Below are positions 12,801-23,924 of a stretch of 45,008 nt of DNA, one piece after another; positions within the stretch are counted from its first letter, which is position 1; each line of letters starts with the position of its first letter. Made by a program: the position numbers and the translations under genes. Where the stretch lies: NCBI GenBank assembly GCA_023375785.1, contig SZWC01000042.1, positions 21,187-66,194 of the forward strand. Direction: 5' to 3'. Below the pieces are notes generated by a model. It searched no databases, was not told where the DNA came from, and saw only the letters and a list, made by a program, of their open reading frames with translations. The DNA comes from Penium margaritaceum (Eukaryota; Streptophyta; Zygnematophyceae; Desmidiales; Peniaceae).

Positions 12801-15800
12801 CACTGACAATGACCAACGAATTTCACTTCACGTGGTCAGCATTGAAAACTCACAACACCAGTCACAGATAGTCAAAGGGGGGTATCATTGGTTTGGGAAC
12901 ACTAGCTATTGACTATAAAGTACAAATACCTTCAATACATAGTGACACGGTGTGGTAACCATGTACAGTGACAAACCAAAGTAGGTATATGTCACTAACC
13001 ATGACCAAACGAATTTCACAGCGTGTGGTCAACGTTGAAACCTCATCACACGAGCAACAAATGGTCAGAGGGAGAAACAATGGGTTAGAAACACTAGTTA
13101 TCAACTAGCAAGTACAAAGAACTTCAACAAGTAGTGGCACGGTGTGGCTAGCGTGAACAGTGACCAACCAAATGATGAATACATCAATGACTATGACCGA
13201 AGAAGTCCACTATGTGCGGTCAACATTGACAACTCATCACACGAGTCACGAATGGTCAGAGGGAGAGACAATGGGTTGGGAACCCTATGCATGGACTAGA
13301 ACGGACAAATAACTTCAATACATAGTGGCACTATGTGGCTTATATGCACACCAAACATCCAAAATAGACATATGTCACTGACCATGACCAGAGCATTTCA
13401 ATATGGGTGGTAAACGTTGACAAACCATAACAAGAGTCACGAACGGTCAGGGGAGGAAACCATGGTTTGGGAATATCAGTTTTCAACTAGCAAGTACAAC
13501 GACCTTCAGTGAGTAGTAGCGCAGTGTGGCTACCATGCACAATGACCGACCAAAGTAGGCATATGACTGCCTTTGACGAAAGAAATCTGTTGTTTCTGGT
13601 CAACGTCGACAACTCATAATACGAGTCACAAATAGTCTGAGGGGGAAACAATGGTTTGGGAACACCAAGTATCAAATAGCATGCACAATGAGCTACAATA
13701 CGTCGTGGCACGGTGTGGATACCATGCACGATGACCAAGCAATGCATGCATATGTCACTGACCATGACCAAAGAATGTCACCATGTGTGGTATACTTTGA
13801 CAACTCATAACACGAGTCACAAATGGTCAGGTTGGAAGATAATGGTTTGTGAATACTAGTTGTCGACTAGCAAGTACAAATACCTTCAATATGTAGTGGC
13901 ACTGTGTGGGTACAATGCAGAGTGACCAACCGAAGTACACATATGTCACTGACCATGAACAAATAATGTCACTTCATGTGGTCAATGTTGACAGCTCACA
14001 ACAAGAGATACACATATTCAGAGGGGGTAACAATGGTTTGGGAACACTAGCTATCAACAAGAAAGCACAGAGACCTTCAATACGTGGTGACACGGCGTGG
14101 TAACCATGTACAGTGCCAAACCAAAGTTGGCATATATCACTAACCACGACGAAAATACACAGTGTGTGGTCAACGTTGAAAACACATAACACGAGTCACA
14201 ACTGGTCAGAGGGAGAAACAATGGGTTGGGAACACTAGTTATCAATTAGCAAGTGGAAAGGTTTTCAACAAGTAGTGGCACGGTGTGGCTAGCGTGCACA
14301 ATGAACAACCAAAGGATGCATATGTCACTGGCTATGACCAAAGAAGTCCACTATGTGTGGTCAACATTGACAACTCATAACACGAGTCACAAATGGTCAG
14401 AGGGAGAGACAATGGTTTGAAAACCCTATGTATCGACTAGAAAGGACAAACAACCTCTATACGTACTGGCACGGTGTGGCTACTATGAACACCAAACAAC
14501 CAAAGTAGGCATATGTCACTGACCATGACCAAAAAAATTAAATATGGGTGGTCAACATTCACCAACCAAAACACGAGTCACAAACGGTCAGAGGGGGAAA
14601 CAATGGTCTAAGAATATCAGTTATCAACTAGCAAGTACATAGACCTTCAATGAGTATAAGCACGGTGTGGCTACCATGCACAATGACCGACCAAAGAAGG
14701 CATGTGTACTGCCTTTGACCAAAGAAATCCGCTGTGTGTGGACAGCGTTAACAGCTTATAATACGAATCACAAATTGTCAGAGGGGGAAACAATGGTCTG
14801 GGAACATCAGGTATCAACTAGGAAGCACAAGGACCTTGAACAAGTTGTGGCACGGTGTAGATACCATTCACGATGACAAACCAAAGTAGGCATATGTCAC
14901 TGACCCTGACCAAATAATGTCAATATGTGTGGTAAACTTTGACAGATCATAACACGAGTCACAAATGGTCAGAGTGGAAGACAATGGTTCATGAATACTG
15001 GTTATCGAGTAGCAAGTACAAATACCTTCAATATGTAGTGGCACACCGTGGCTACCATGCACAGTGACCAACCAAAGTATGCATATGTCACTCACCATGA
15101 CCAACGAATTTCACTTCATGTTGTCAGCGTTGACAACTCACAACACGAGTCACAGATGGTCAAAGGGGTGTAACAATGGTTTGGGAACACTAGCTATTAA
15201 CTAGAAAGTACAAATACCTTCAATATGTAGTGACACGCCATGGTAACTATGTACGGTGACAAACCAAAGTAGGCATTTGTCACTAATCATCTCCGAACAA
15301 AATTCACAGTGTGTGGTCAATATTGAAAACTCATTACACGAGTCAAAAATGGTCAGCTTTGAAGATGATGGTTTCTAAATACTAGTTATCGACTAGCACA
15401 TACAAGTACCTTCCATGTGTAGTGGCACAGTGTGGCTACAATGCACGGTGACCAACCATAGTATGCATATGTCACTGACCATGACCAAAGATTTTCACTT
15501 CATGTGGTCAATGTTGACAACTCAGAACACGAGTCACAGATATTCAAAGGGGCTAACAACGGTTTGGCAACACTAGCTATCAACTAGAAAGCACAAAGAC
15601 CTTTCATACGTAGTGAAACGGCGTGGTAACCATGTACACGGACCTACCAAAGTAGGCATATGTCACTAACCATGACCAAACGGATTTCACAGTGTGTGGT
15701 CAACGTTGAAAACTCTCAACACGAGTGCCAAATCATTAGTGGGGGAAACCATGGGTTGGGGACACTAGCTATCAACTAGCAAGTAGAAATGTTTTCATCA

Positions 15801-17906
15801 ATTAGTGGCACAGTGTGGCTAGCGTTCACAATGACCAACCAAAGGATGCATATGTCACTGACTATGACCGAAGAAGTCCACTATGTGTGGTCAACATTGA
15901 CAACTCATAACATGAGTAACAAATGCTCGGAGGGACAGACAATGGTTTGGGAACCTTATGTATGAACTGGAAAGGACAAAGAACTTCAATACGTAGTGCC
16001 ACGGTGTGGCTAATATGCACACCAAACAACCAAACTAGGCATATGTCACTGACCATGACGAGAGAATTACAATATGGGTGGTCAACGGTGACCAACCACA
16101 ACACGAGTCACAAACGGCCAGGGGAGGAAACAATGCTATGGGAGTACCAGTTGTCAACCAGCGAATAAGACGATCTTCAGTCAGTAGTAGAACGGTGTGG
16201 CTACCATGCACAATGACCGACCAAAGTAGGCATACATACTGCGTTTGACGAACCAAATCCGCTGTGTCTGGTCAACGTCGACAACTCATAATACGAGTCA
16301 CAAATGGTCAGATGGGGGAAACAATGGTTTGGGAACACCAAGTATCAAATAGCAAGAACAAGGAGCTGGAATACGTTGTGGCACGGTGTGGAAACCATGC
16401 ACGATGACCAACCAATGTATGCATATGTCACCGACCATGACAAAATAATGTCACCATGTGTGGTAAACTTTGACCACTCGTAACACGAGTCAGAAATGGT
16501 CAGGGTGGAAGATAATGGTGTGTGAATACTAGTTATCGACTAGCAAATACAAATACCTTCAATATGTAATGGCACAGTGTGGCTACAATGCACAGTGACC
16601 AACTTAAGTACGCATATGTCACTGACCATGAACAAAGAATTTAACTTCATGTGGTCAATGTTGACAACTCACAAAACGAGTCGCAGCCATTCTGAGGGGG
16701 TAACAATGGTTTGGGACCAATAGCTATCAACAATAAAGCACAGAGACCTTTGATACGTAGTGACACGGCGTGGTAGCCATGTACAGTGACAAATAAAAGT
16801 AGGCACATGTCACTAACCATGATCAAACGGATTTCACACAGTGTGCTCAACGTTGCAAACTCATAACATGAGTCACAAATGGTCAGTGGGGGGAACCACG
16901 GATTGGGAACACTAGTTATCAACTAGCGGGTAGAAAGATTTTCAACAAGTAGTGGCACGGTGTGGCTAGCGTGCACAGTGACCAACCAAAGGATGCACAT
17001 GTCACTGAATATGACTGAAGAAGTCCACTATGCGTGGTCAACATTGACTACTCATAACACGAGTCACAAATGGTCAGAGGGAGAGACAATGGTTTGGGAA
17101 CCCTATGTATCGACTAGAAAGGACATAGAGCTTCAATACGAAGTGGCACGGTGTGGCTACTATGCACACCAAACAACCAAAGTAGGCATATGTCACTGAC
17201 CATGTCCAAAAAATTTCAATATGGGTGGTCAACATTCACCAACCATAACACGAGTCATAAACGGTAGGAGGGGGAAACAATGGTCTGGGAACATCAGTTC
17301 TCAACTAGCAAGTACAGCAACCTTCAATCACAATAACCACGGTGTGGCTACCATGTACAATGACCGACCAAAGTAGGCATATGTACTGCCGTTGACAAAA
17401 GAAATACGCTGTGTGTGGACAGCGTTGACAACTCATAATACGGATCACAAATGTTCAGAGGGGGAGCAGTGGTCTGGGAACATCAGGTATCAACTAGCAA
17501 CCACAATGAACTTCAACAAGTTGTGGCACGGTGTGGATACCATGCACGACGACCAACCAAAGTAGGCATATGTCACTGACCATGACCAAATAATGTCACT
17601 AAGTGTGGTAAACTTTGACAGCTCATAACACGAGTCCAAATTGGTCACAGTGGAAGACAATGGTTTGTGGATACTAGTTATCAAGTAGCAAGTACAAATG
17701 CCTTCAACATGTAGTGGCACAGTGTGGCTACCATGCACAGTGACCAACCAAAGTATGCATATGTCACTGACCATGACCAACGAATTTCACTTCATGTGGT
17801 CAGCGTTGACAATTCAAAACACGAGTCACAGATAGTCCAAGGGGGTAACAATGGTTTGGGAACACTTTCTATTCACTAGAAAGCACAAATACCTTTGATA
17901 CGTAGT

Positions 17907-18098
17907 GACACGGCATGGTAACCATGTACAGTGACAAACCAAAGTAGGCATATGTCACTAACAATGACGAAACGAATTTCATAGCGTGTGGTCAATATTG
18001 AAAACGCATAACACGAGTCACAAATGGCCAGAGTGGGAAACAATGAGTTGGGAACACTAGTTGTCAACTAGCAAGTATTAAGAACTTCAACAAGTAGT
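17907..18098. repeat. Monomer class D
   Basis: Marked by GGTAACCATGTACAGTGACA, GTCACTAACAATGAC, TTTCATAGCGTGTGGTC and an ending of the AACTTCAACAAGTAGT type. In other units D has two subtypes, ending either in AAGTACGAAGAACTTCAAC or in AGTAGAAAGATTTTCAAC with CAGTGGGGGAAACCATGG. This is the most recognisable class and served as the period anchor. Confidence 0.88.
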
Positions 18099-18287
18099 GG
18101 CACGGTGTGGCTAGCGTACACAGTGACCAGCCAAAGGATGAATACGTCACTGACTATGACCGAAGAAATCCAGTATGCGTGGTCAACATTTACAACTCAT
18201 AACACGAGTTACAAATGGTCAGAGAGAGACAATGGGTTAAGAGCCCTATGTATGGAGTACAAAGGACAAATAACTCCAATACATAGT
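18099..18287. repeat. Monomer class E
   Basis: Marked by GGCTAGCG near its start, CCAAAGGATG, ACTATGACCGAAGAA and GAGAGACAATGG. Two subtypes recur in the window: GGATGCATATG with TATCGACTAGAAAGGAC, and GGATGAATACG with TGCATGGACTAGAAAGG. Confidence 0.87.
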
Positions 18288-18478
18288 GGCACGGTGTGGC
18301 TACTATGCACACCAAACAACCAAACAAGGCATATGTCACTGCCCATGAACAACGAATTTCAATATGGGTGGTCAACGTTCAACAACCATAACATGAGTGA
18401 CAATCGGTCAGAGGGGGAAAGAATGGTCTATAAATATCAGTTATCAACTAGCAAGTACAACGCCCGTCAATCAGTAGT
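18288..18478. repeat. Monomer class F
   Basis: Marked by ATGCACACCAAACAACC or ACACCAAACATCC, TTTCAATATGGGTGGTCAAC and CACAAACGGTCAG (variant here). It ends with TCAATCAGTA or TCAGTCAGTAGTAGCAC leading into class A. Confidence 0.87.
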
Positions 18479-18668
18479 AGCACGGTGTGGCTACTATGCA
18501 CAATGACCGACGAAAGTAGGCATATGTACAGCCTTTGACCAACGAAATCCGCTCTGTGTGGTAAACGTTGACAACTCATAATACGAGTCACAAATAGTCA
18601 GAGGGGAAAACAACTGTTTGAAAACACCAGGTATCAGCTAGCAAGCACAATGACCTTCAACGCGTTGT
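18479..18668. repeat. Monomer class A
   Basis: Marked by CACAATGACCGAC, GGCATATGTACAGCCTTTGA (usually ATGTACTGCCTTTGA), AAATCCGCT and CATAATACGAGTCAC (most other classes carry AACACGAG). It ends in an ACGTTGTGGCACGG-type junction into class B. Confidence 0.87.
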
Positions 18669-18859
18669 GGCACGGTGTGGATACCATGCACGTTGACCAA
18701 CCAAGGTATGCAGATGTCACTGACCATGACCAAAGAATGTCACCATGTGCGGTAAACTTTGACAGCTCATAACACGAGTCACAAATCGTCAGAGTGGAAG
18801 ATAATGGTTTCAAAATACTAGTTATCGACTAGCAATTACAAATACCTTAAATATGTAAT
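18669..18859. repeat. Monomer class B
   Basis: Marked by GGATACCATGCACG, GGTAAACTTTGACAGCTC, GTGGAAGATAATGGTTT and AGTTATCGACTAGCAA. The subtypes differ at AATGTCACCATGTG versus AATGTCACTAAGTG. Confidence 0.87.
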
Positions 18860-19050
18860 GGCACAGTGTGGCTAAAATGCACAGTGACCAGCCAAAGTAT
18901 GCATATGTCACTGACCATGACCAAAGAATTTCACTTCATGTGGTCAATGTTGACAACTCACAGCACGAGGCACAGATATTCAGAGGGGCTAACAACGGTT
19001 TGGTAATACTAGCTATCAACTAGAAAGCACAAAGACATTCGATACGTATT
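18860..19050. repeat. Monomer class C
   Basis: Marked by TTTCACTTCATGTGGTCAAT, CAACTCACA, CACAGATATTCAGAGG and ACTAGCTATCAACTAGAAAG. Subtype I has GTCAATGTTGAC with ATATTCAGAGG. Subtype II has GTCAGCGTTGAC with ATAGTCAAAGG and GCTATTGACTAG. Both retrotransposons in this window landed in C monomers. Confidence 0.87.
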
Positions 19051-20043
19051 GACACGGCGTGGTAACCATGTACAGGGACAAACCAAAGTAGGCATATGTC
19101 ACTAACCATGACCAAAAGGATTTCACAGTGTGTGGTCAATGTTGAAAACTCATAACATGAGTCACAAATGGACAGTGGGGAACCATGGGCGGGGAACACT
19201 ATTTATCAACTAGCAAGTACAAATAGGCTCAACAAGTAGTGGCACGGTGTGGCTAGCGTGCACAGTGACCAACCAAAGGATGCATATGTCACTGACTATG
19301 ACCGATGAAGTCCACTATGTGTGGTCAACATTGACAAATCATAACACGAGTCACAAATAGTCAGAGGGAGAGCCAATGGTTTGGGAACCCTATGTATCGA
19401 CTACAAAGGAGAAAGAACTTCAATACATAGTGACACGGTGTGGCTAATGTGAACACCAAATAACCAAACTAGGCATATGTCACCGACCATGACCAGTGAA
19501 TTTCAACATGGGTGGTCAACGTTGACCAACCATAACACCAGTCACAAACGGTCAGGGGAGGAAACAATGTCATGGGAATATCAGTTCTCAACTAGCAAGT
19601 ACAATGACCGTCAGCCAGTAGGAGCACGGTGTGGCTACCATGCACAATGACCGGCCAAAGTAGGCATATGTATTGCCTTTGAACGAAGAAATCCGCTGTG
19701 TGTGGTCAACGTTGACAACTCATCGTACGAGTCACAACTGGTCAGAGGGGGAAACAATGATTTGGGAACACCAAGTATCAAATAGCAAGTACAAGGAGCT
19801 TCAATACGTTGTGGTACGGTGTGGGTATCATGCAGGATGACCAACCAAAGTAGGCATATGTCGCTGACCATGACCAAATAATGTCACTAAGTGTGGTAAA
19901 CTTTGACAGCTCATAACACGAGTCCAAAATGGTCAGAGTGGAAGACAATGGTTCGTGGATACTAGTTATCGAGTAGCAAGTACAAATACCGTCAATATGT
20001 AGTGGCATAGCGTGGCTACCATGCACAGTGACCAACCAAAGTA

Positions 20044-20048
20044 TGCAT
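20044..20048. repeat. Target-site duplication of copia A, left copy
   Basis: TGCAT immediately before TGTAAAG of the LTR. It matches the right copy at 23925-23929 and lies in the satellite word GTATGCATATGTCAC. Confidence 0.9.
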
Positions 20049-20759
20049 TGTAAAGAATGCTGTCCTGGCATGCCCTGAACTGCCTTAGTGTGCACGGCTT
20101 CTTAGTGCAAAGAGAATTCCAAGGGAGGTGTGTGCTTTTGGTCGCCACAACACCAAGTGCACAATTCTGGCAGAATACAGATTGCAGAAACTGAGAAGGG
20201 CTGGGAATCGTTAGTTATTAGATGTCTTGGTGAGATTACATCAGATTCGTATAGCCAGTGATCTGAGATTTCCAACGCATCCAAGCACGCCCAAAATAGA
20301 GCAGTATAGCCCCTGCTACGCCCATCCAAGCAACCATTGGTGGAGCTGCCTTTGGCTGCCGCCGACGTGAGTCATCTCGGACATGAGCCGACGACGGCTT
20401 GAAGCGCCTTTCTTTCATTGACAAGCCAAAAGGCGGCTCGACCTGGTCCAGGAGACCTCCCTGGTTGCTTCCTCTAGGGCCTTTGGGTCTATGGAGCCAG
20501 TTGGAGCTGAACACGGACCACCGGCAGTGGAGTATCCCGTCACCCCGGACGGGTACCAGATTCCACCCGCCTCACCACCCAAACGTTGGATAGGGCTAAC
20601 ATTCAGAATTCTCAACCAAATCGAGCAACTGAAAGCTCGAAATCGCATGGAAAAAACCAATGAGTCCAAATCTGCAATCTGATTGGAAATCCAATTACTC
20701 TCCAGTGCTCGTACCAGGAAAACGGCAAACGGCAACCATGGCAGGGGCACTTTTTAACA
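20049..20759 (-). repeat. Copia A 3' LTR (711 bp)
   Basis: In element sense it begins TGTTAAAAAGTGCCCC next to the polypurine tract and ends CAGCATTCTTTACA next to the TSD, so it has the canonical TG...CA ends. It is homologous to 23231-23924. A hand comparison of about 330 bp in the middle gave 28 differences (about 8.5%), many of them transitions, so the insertion is not recent. The other LTR lacks the counterpart of 20049-20065. Confidence 0.9.
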
Positions 20760-20770
20760 ATCTCCCCCGT
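20760..20770 (-). other. Copia A polypurine tract
   Basis: On the minus strand this reads ACGGGGGAGAT directly upstream of the 3' LTR start TGTTAA. It is the usual plant copia plus-strand primer (purine run ending GGGGGAGAT) and fixes the LTR boundary. Confidence 0.85.
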
Positions 20771-20930
20771 GCACCTTCCATGCCGGATGCCCCATGCTCA
20801 CTCTTCACTCGTCAGCTCCTGCACCTTCAAGCCTTTTACAGCTTGTCAACCCAAGCCATGCAAGGCTGAAGACATGCCGATCCTGGGGCTGCGTCTTGGT
20901 TAAGCAATCTGCAAGCATGTGCTTTGTGCT

Positions 20931-22193
20931 TCAATGCTGCAGCACAACGTGTCCACTCTCCACCATGTCGCGTGCGTAGTGGTAACGCACGTCAATGTGC
21001 TTTGTCCTCCTGTGCTGTGTCGGGTTGTTGGTCAGCAAGATGTAGCTAGTGTTGTCCTCTTGAACCACCGTAGGCTCTTGCTGCGGCACGCCCAGCTCTC
21101 CCATCAACCTGCGGAGCCACACCGCTTCCTTGACCACCTCGGCCAGTGCGATGTACTCCGCCTCCACCGTGGACGTGGCAACGCAGTCCTGCTTCGTGCT
21201 GCACCACAAGACCGTTGCACATGCTAGGAATAACACATAGCCAGAAGTGGACTTCCTCTTGTCCACATCGCCGGCGTAGTCCGTGTCAGTGTAGTAGACC
21301 AACCGCAAGGGGTCTGACCTCCCCTTTCCATCGTACTTCATGCGCGTGTGCCGCGTTGCCTGCAAGTACCGGAAGATGCGATTCGCCGCCTGCCAGTGTA
21401 GTGGCCCAGGGTTGGCCACATACCTGCTCACCTGGCCCACCGCGTAGGCCAAGTCCGGCCGAGTCGCCACCATGGCATACATTAGGCTGCCCACCACAGA
21501 TTGGTAGGGCACCTCCGCCGTGTCCTCCTTATCCTCTTTAGTTTTTGGTGCCATCGCCGCACTCAGCTCACAGCATGTGGGGAACGGACTGCCCACTGGT
21601 TTGCAGTCCTCCATGCCGTACTGCTTCAAGACCTTGGCCACGTACTTGGCCTGCCTCAGCACAAGCGTGTGCGCCCTCCGGTTCTGCATGATCCTCACCC
21701 CGAGGTAGTACTCCTGCTCCCCCATATCCGTCATCTTAAATCTGCCACTCAGCTGCTCCTTGAGCTGCTGCAAAGCCGCCAGATCTGATGAACAAATGAT
21801 CAGATCGTCCACGTAGAGTGCAACAATCTGATGGAGTCCCTTGTTGCGCCGCACGTACACGCTGTGGTCTGACTCACAGCGCTTGAAGTCGGGCTCCGCC
21901 ATGTGTCCGTCCATCTGTTGGTACCAGCACCTAGGCGCCTGTTTTATCCCGTACAAGGCCTTCAGGAGCTTGCACACTTTGCCCTCCGGTACATCCACCG
22001 CCTCCGGCACCTCAAGGTAGATCTCCTTGTCGATGATGCTGTTCAAGAATGCCGTCTTGACATCCATTTGGTGGATCTCCATGTCGTTTGCGGCTGCCAC
22101 CGTGAGGATCGTCCGGATGCTTGTGAACTTGGCGACGGGCATGAACGTTTCATCGTAGTGTTTGCCTTCTCGTTGCGCGTACCCCTTTGCCAC
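20931..22193 (-). pseudogene. pol: Longest open part of copia A pol: reverse transcriptase and RNase H
   Basis: A 420-codon open stretch within the broken pol. Residues 1-60 carry AKGYAQREGKHYDETFMPVA and DVKTAFLNS, the RVT_2 fingers and palm. ALYGIKQAPRCWYQQMDGHM and the catalytic YVDD (in ALYVDDLIICSS) follow, then LGVRIMQNRRAHTLVLRQ and VGSLMYAMVATRPDLAYAVG. RNase H follows with YTDTDYAGDVDKRKSTSGYV, STVEAEYIAL and TKHIDVRYHYARDMV. RT copies element RNA to DNA in the virus-like particle, and RNase H removes the RNA strand. Catalytic residues are present, but the frame is bounded by stops, lacks the upstream RT part in frame and has no gag or integrase, so any activity would need another element. 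The methionine at 22193 lies just after a stop and is not a true start. Confidence 0.93.
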
Positions 22194-22673
22194 TAGCTAC
22201 ACCTTATATTTCTCCACCTTGCTGTCCTTGGTGATCTTCACCTTGAACACCCACTTGGAGCTGATCACCTTCGCCCCCTCAGGCCGATCCACCAACTCTC
22301 AAGTGCCGTTCACAGCAAGGGACGCAAGTTCAGAGTTTATTGCTTTGCCCCACTGCTGCCCGTCCGGCCGTGCATGCCGCCTCTTGCACAGTTATCGGCT
22401 CGGTTGCGGCTGCCATCATGCACCGCACCATGCCAACCCAATGGCCCGTGCTTGCGTCATACCGCTTTGCCGCGTTCCGCTGCCTCCAGTTGTGACGCGG
22501 TGACCTTGGCGACGCTGGCTGCTGGTCCTGCTGCTGCCCTGCTACAACGTTGTCTTCGGCCGCGGGCTCCCCCACGTCGGCTGCTGCGTCTTGCGCTCTA
22601 GCGGAACCTGCACCTGCTGCATTTCCCTGCTGCGCTCCAGCACTGTCATCCTCAGAAGAACCGTCATCGACCT

Positions 22674-23182
22674 TTGCAGCCGCAGGCTCCTCCTCACGCT
22701 CAATGAGTTGGAACCACTCCCCCTGCTTTGGAGAGTGCGCAGCGTCAACGTTGTTGTTGCTGCTGCAGTAGCTCTGCTGCTCATCAAACGTGACGTCGCG
22801 GCTGGTGATGACGTCCTGCGTCCGTGGATCAAAGAGCCGGTACGCCTTGAGCGCACTCTCGTACCCGACGAACGCGTACGCCTTTGCACGCGGGTCCAGT
22901 TTTGGAGTCTTTTCTTTGTGCGGCCTGNTTGCAGCCGCAGGCTCCTCCTCACGCTCAATGAGTTGGAACCACTCCCCCTGCTTTGGAGAGTGCGCAGCGT
23001 CAACGTTGTTGTTGCTGCTGCAGTAGCTCTGCTGCTCATCAAACGTGACGTCGCGGCTGGTGATGACGTCCTGCGTCCGTGGATCAAAGAGCCGGTACGC
23101 CTTGAGCGCACTCTCGTACCCGACGAACGCGTACGCCTTTGCACGCGGGTCCAGTTTTGGAGTCTTTTCTTTGTGCGGCCTG
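22674..23182. other. Assembly joint: 254-bp exact direct duplication around one n
   Basis: 22674-22927 and 22929-23182 read the same, with a single n at 22928 between them. The duplicated part is the copia A pol linker, and both copies keep the same decayed bases. This is what unmerged overlapping contig ends look like, so the true sequence probably has one copy. Feature lengths across it are inflated by about 255 bp. Confidence 0.9.
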
Positions 23183-23230
23183 CACCAACGCGTGCGCCTT
23201 GCATCCGAACGCCTTCATGTGCGCCACGCT

Positions 23231-23924
23231 TGGTATGCCCTGAACTTCCTGAGTGTGCACGGCTTCTAAGTGCAAAGAGACTTCCAATGGAGGTGTGTGA
23301 TTTGGGTCGCCACAATACCAAGTGCAGAATTCTGGCAGAATACAGATTTTGGAAACTAAGAAGGGCTGCGAATCATAAATGATGAGTTCTTATGGTGAGA
23401 TTACATCAGATTCCTACAGCCTGTGATCTGAGCTTTCCAATGCATCCAAGCACGCCCAAAACGGAGCAGGATAGCCCCTGCTACACCCATCCAAGAAACC
23501 CTTGGTGGAGCCGCCTTTGGCTGCCGCCGACGTGAGTCGTCTCCGACACGAGCCGACGACGGCTCGAAGCGGCTTTCTTTCATTGACAAGTCAAAGGGCG
23601 GCTCGACCTGGTCCAGGGGACCTCCCTGGTTGCTTCCTCTGGGGCCTTAAGGTCTATAGAGCCAGTTGGAGCTGAACACGGACCACCGGCGGTGGAGTAT
23701 CCCGTCACCCCGGACGGGTACCATATTCCACCCGCCTCAGCACCCAAACTTTGGGTAGGACTAACGTTCTGAATTCTCAATCAAATCGAGCAACTGAAAG
23801 CTTGAAATCACATGGCAAAATCCAAGGAGTCTCAATCTACAATCAGATTTGACATCCACTCACTCTCTAGTGGTCGGACCAGGAAAACAGCAAACGGCAA
23901 CCATGGCAGGGGCAGTTTTTAACA
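23231..23924 (-). repeat. Copia A 5' LTR, 3'-truncated (694 bp)
   Basis: In element sense it starts TGTTAAAAACTGCCCC at 23924 and continues to GGGCATACCA at 23231, where it is cut. The last 17 bp (as at 20049-20065), the primer-binding site and all sequence up to the integrase C-terminus are missing. The joint reads CGCTTGGTATGCCC, while the other LTR has CCTGGCATGCCC, so a TTGG/CTGG microhomology may have been used. Confidence 0.87.

Larger units (their letters stand above)
17907..19050. repeat. Reference complete HOR unit (D-E-F-A-B-C)
   Basis: One complete, undeleted unit of 1,144 bp, chosen to show the architecture. Monomer joints were set at the recurring (G/A)(G/A)CAC step before GGTGTGG. 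The six monomers measure 192, 189, 191, 190, 191 and 191 bp. Near-constant monomer length with sequence differences repeated unit after unit is the definition of a higher-order repeat. Confidence 0.92.
3095..20048. repeat. HOR satellite block 1 (six ~190-bp monomers per 1,145-bp unit)
   Basis: Uninterrupted tandem satellite. Six monomer classes recur in the order A-B-C-D-E-F. The D-class anchor TAACCATGTA (or variant) is at 4169, 5295, 6429, 7575, 8722, 9710, 10854, 12000, 12956, 14101, 15244, 15627, 16774, 17919 and 19063. Most spacings are 1,143-1,147. The exceptions are 988 (about 157 bp lost near 9140), 956 (one monomer lost near 12247, E joined to F) and 383 (four monomers lost near 15355, D joined to B). 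Monomers share frame words such as GGCACGGTGTGG, CATATGTCACTGACCATGA, ACTCATAACACGAGTCACAA and ATCAACTAGCAAGTAC. Every short open frame here is satellite, and I see no gene. Confidence 0.95.
20805..23230 (-). pseudogene. pol: Copia A pol remnant: integrase C-terminus, RT and RNase H
   Basis: Decayed polyprotein read from high to low coordinates. It opens without a start, fused to the 5' LTR at the deletion joint, with VAHMKAFGCKAHALVQ (copia integrase C-terminal region). A frameshift near 23175 moves to the frame with FVGYESALKAYRLFDPRT, followed by an acidic, low-complexity linker. Another frameshift near 22375 leads to WGKAINSELASL, the start of the RVT_2 region. In-frame stops follow at about 22276 (TGA) and 22197 (TAG), then a long clean RT/RNase H stretch. 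A further TGA lies at about 20931, before STKHMLADCLTK, the usual copia C-terminal tail; the frame ends at TGA 20805-20807. Part of the linker is present twice because of the assembly joint at 22928. It cannot encode a working polyprotein. Confidence 0.92.
20049..23924 (-). mobile_element. Copia retrotransposon A, internally deleted, flanked by TSD TGCAT
   Basis: Ty1/copia-type LTR element on the minus strand. In its own sense it runs from the 5' LTR (23924 downward) to the 3' LTR (ending at 20049). It contains a decayed C-terminal integrase piece, reverse transcriptase, RNase H and a polypurine tract. Primer-binding site, gag, protease and the integrase catalytic core are missing: the 5' LTR joins straight into sequence for the integrase C-terminal region. 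TGCAT is present on both sides (20044-20048 and 23925-23929), as expected for copia integration. The element interrupts a class C monomer. Removing the element and one TSD copy leaves D anchors 1,145 bp apart, the HOR period. A 254-bp false duplication around the n at 22928 inflates its length. Confidence 0.93.

Noticed and set aside
20102..22601. Plus-strand and other-frame ORFs across the copia A region
   Set aside because: They are antisense or out-of-frame readings of GC-rich LTR and pol sequence. The minus-strand frame carries all recognisable RT and RNase H motifs.
22542..23321. A 259-codon minus-strand frame with an internal sequence repeat
   Set aside because: The repeat is the assembly duplication around the n at 22928, and the frame is not the one that carries copia motifs.
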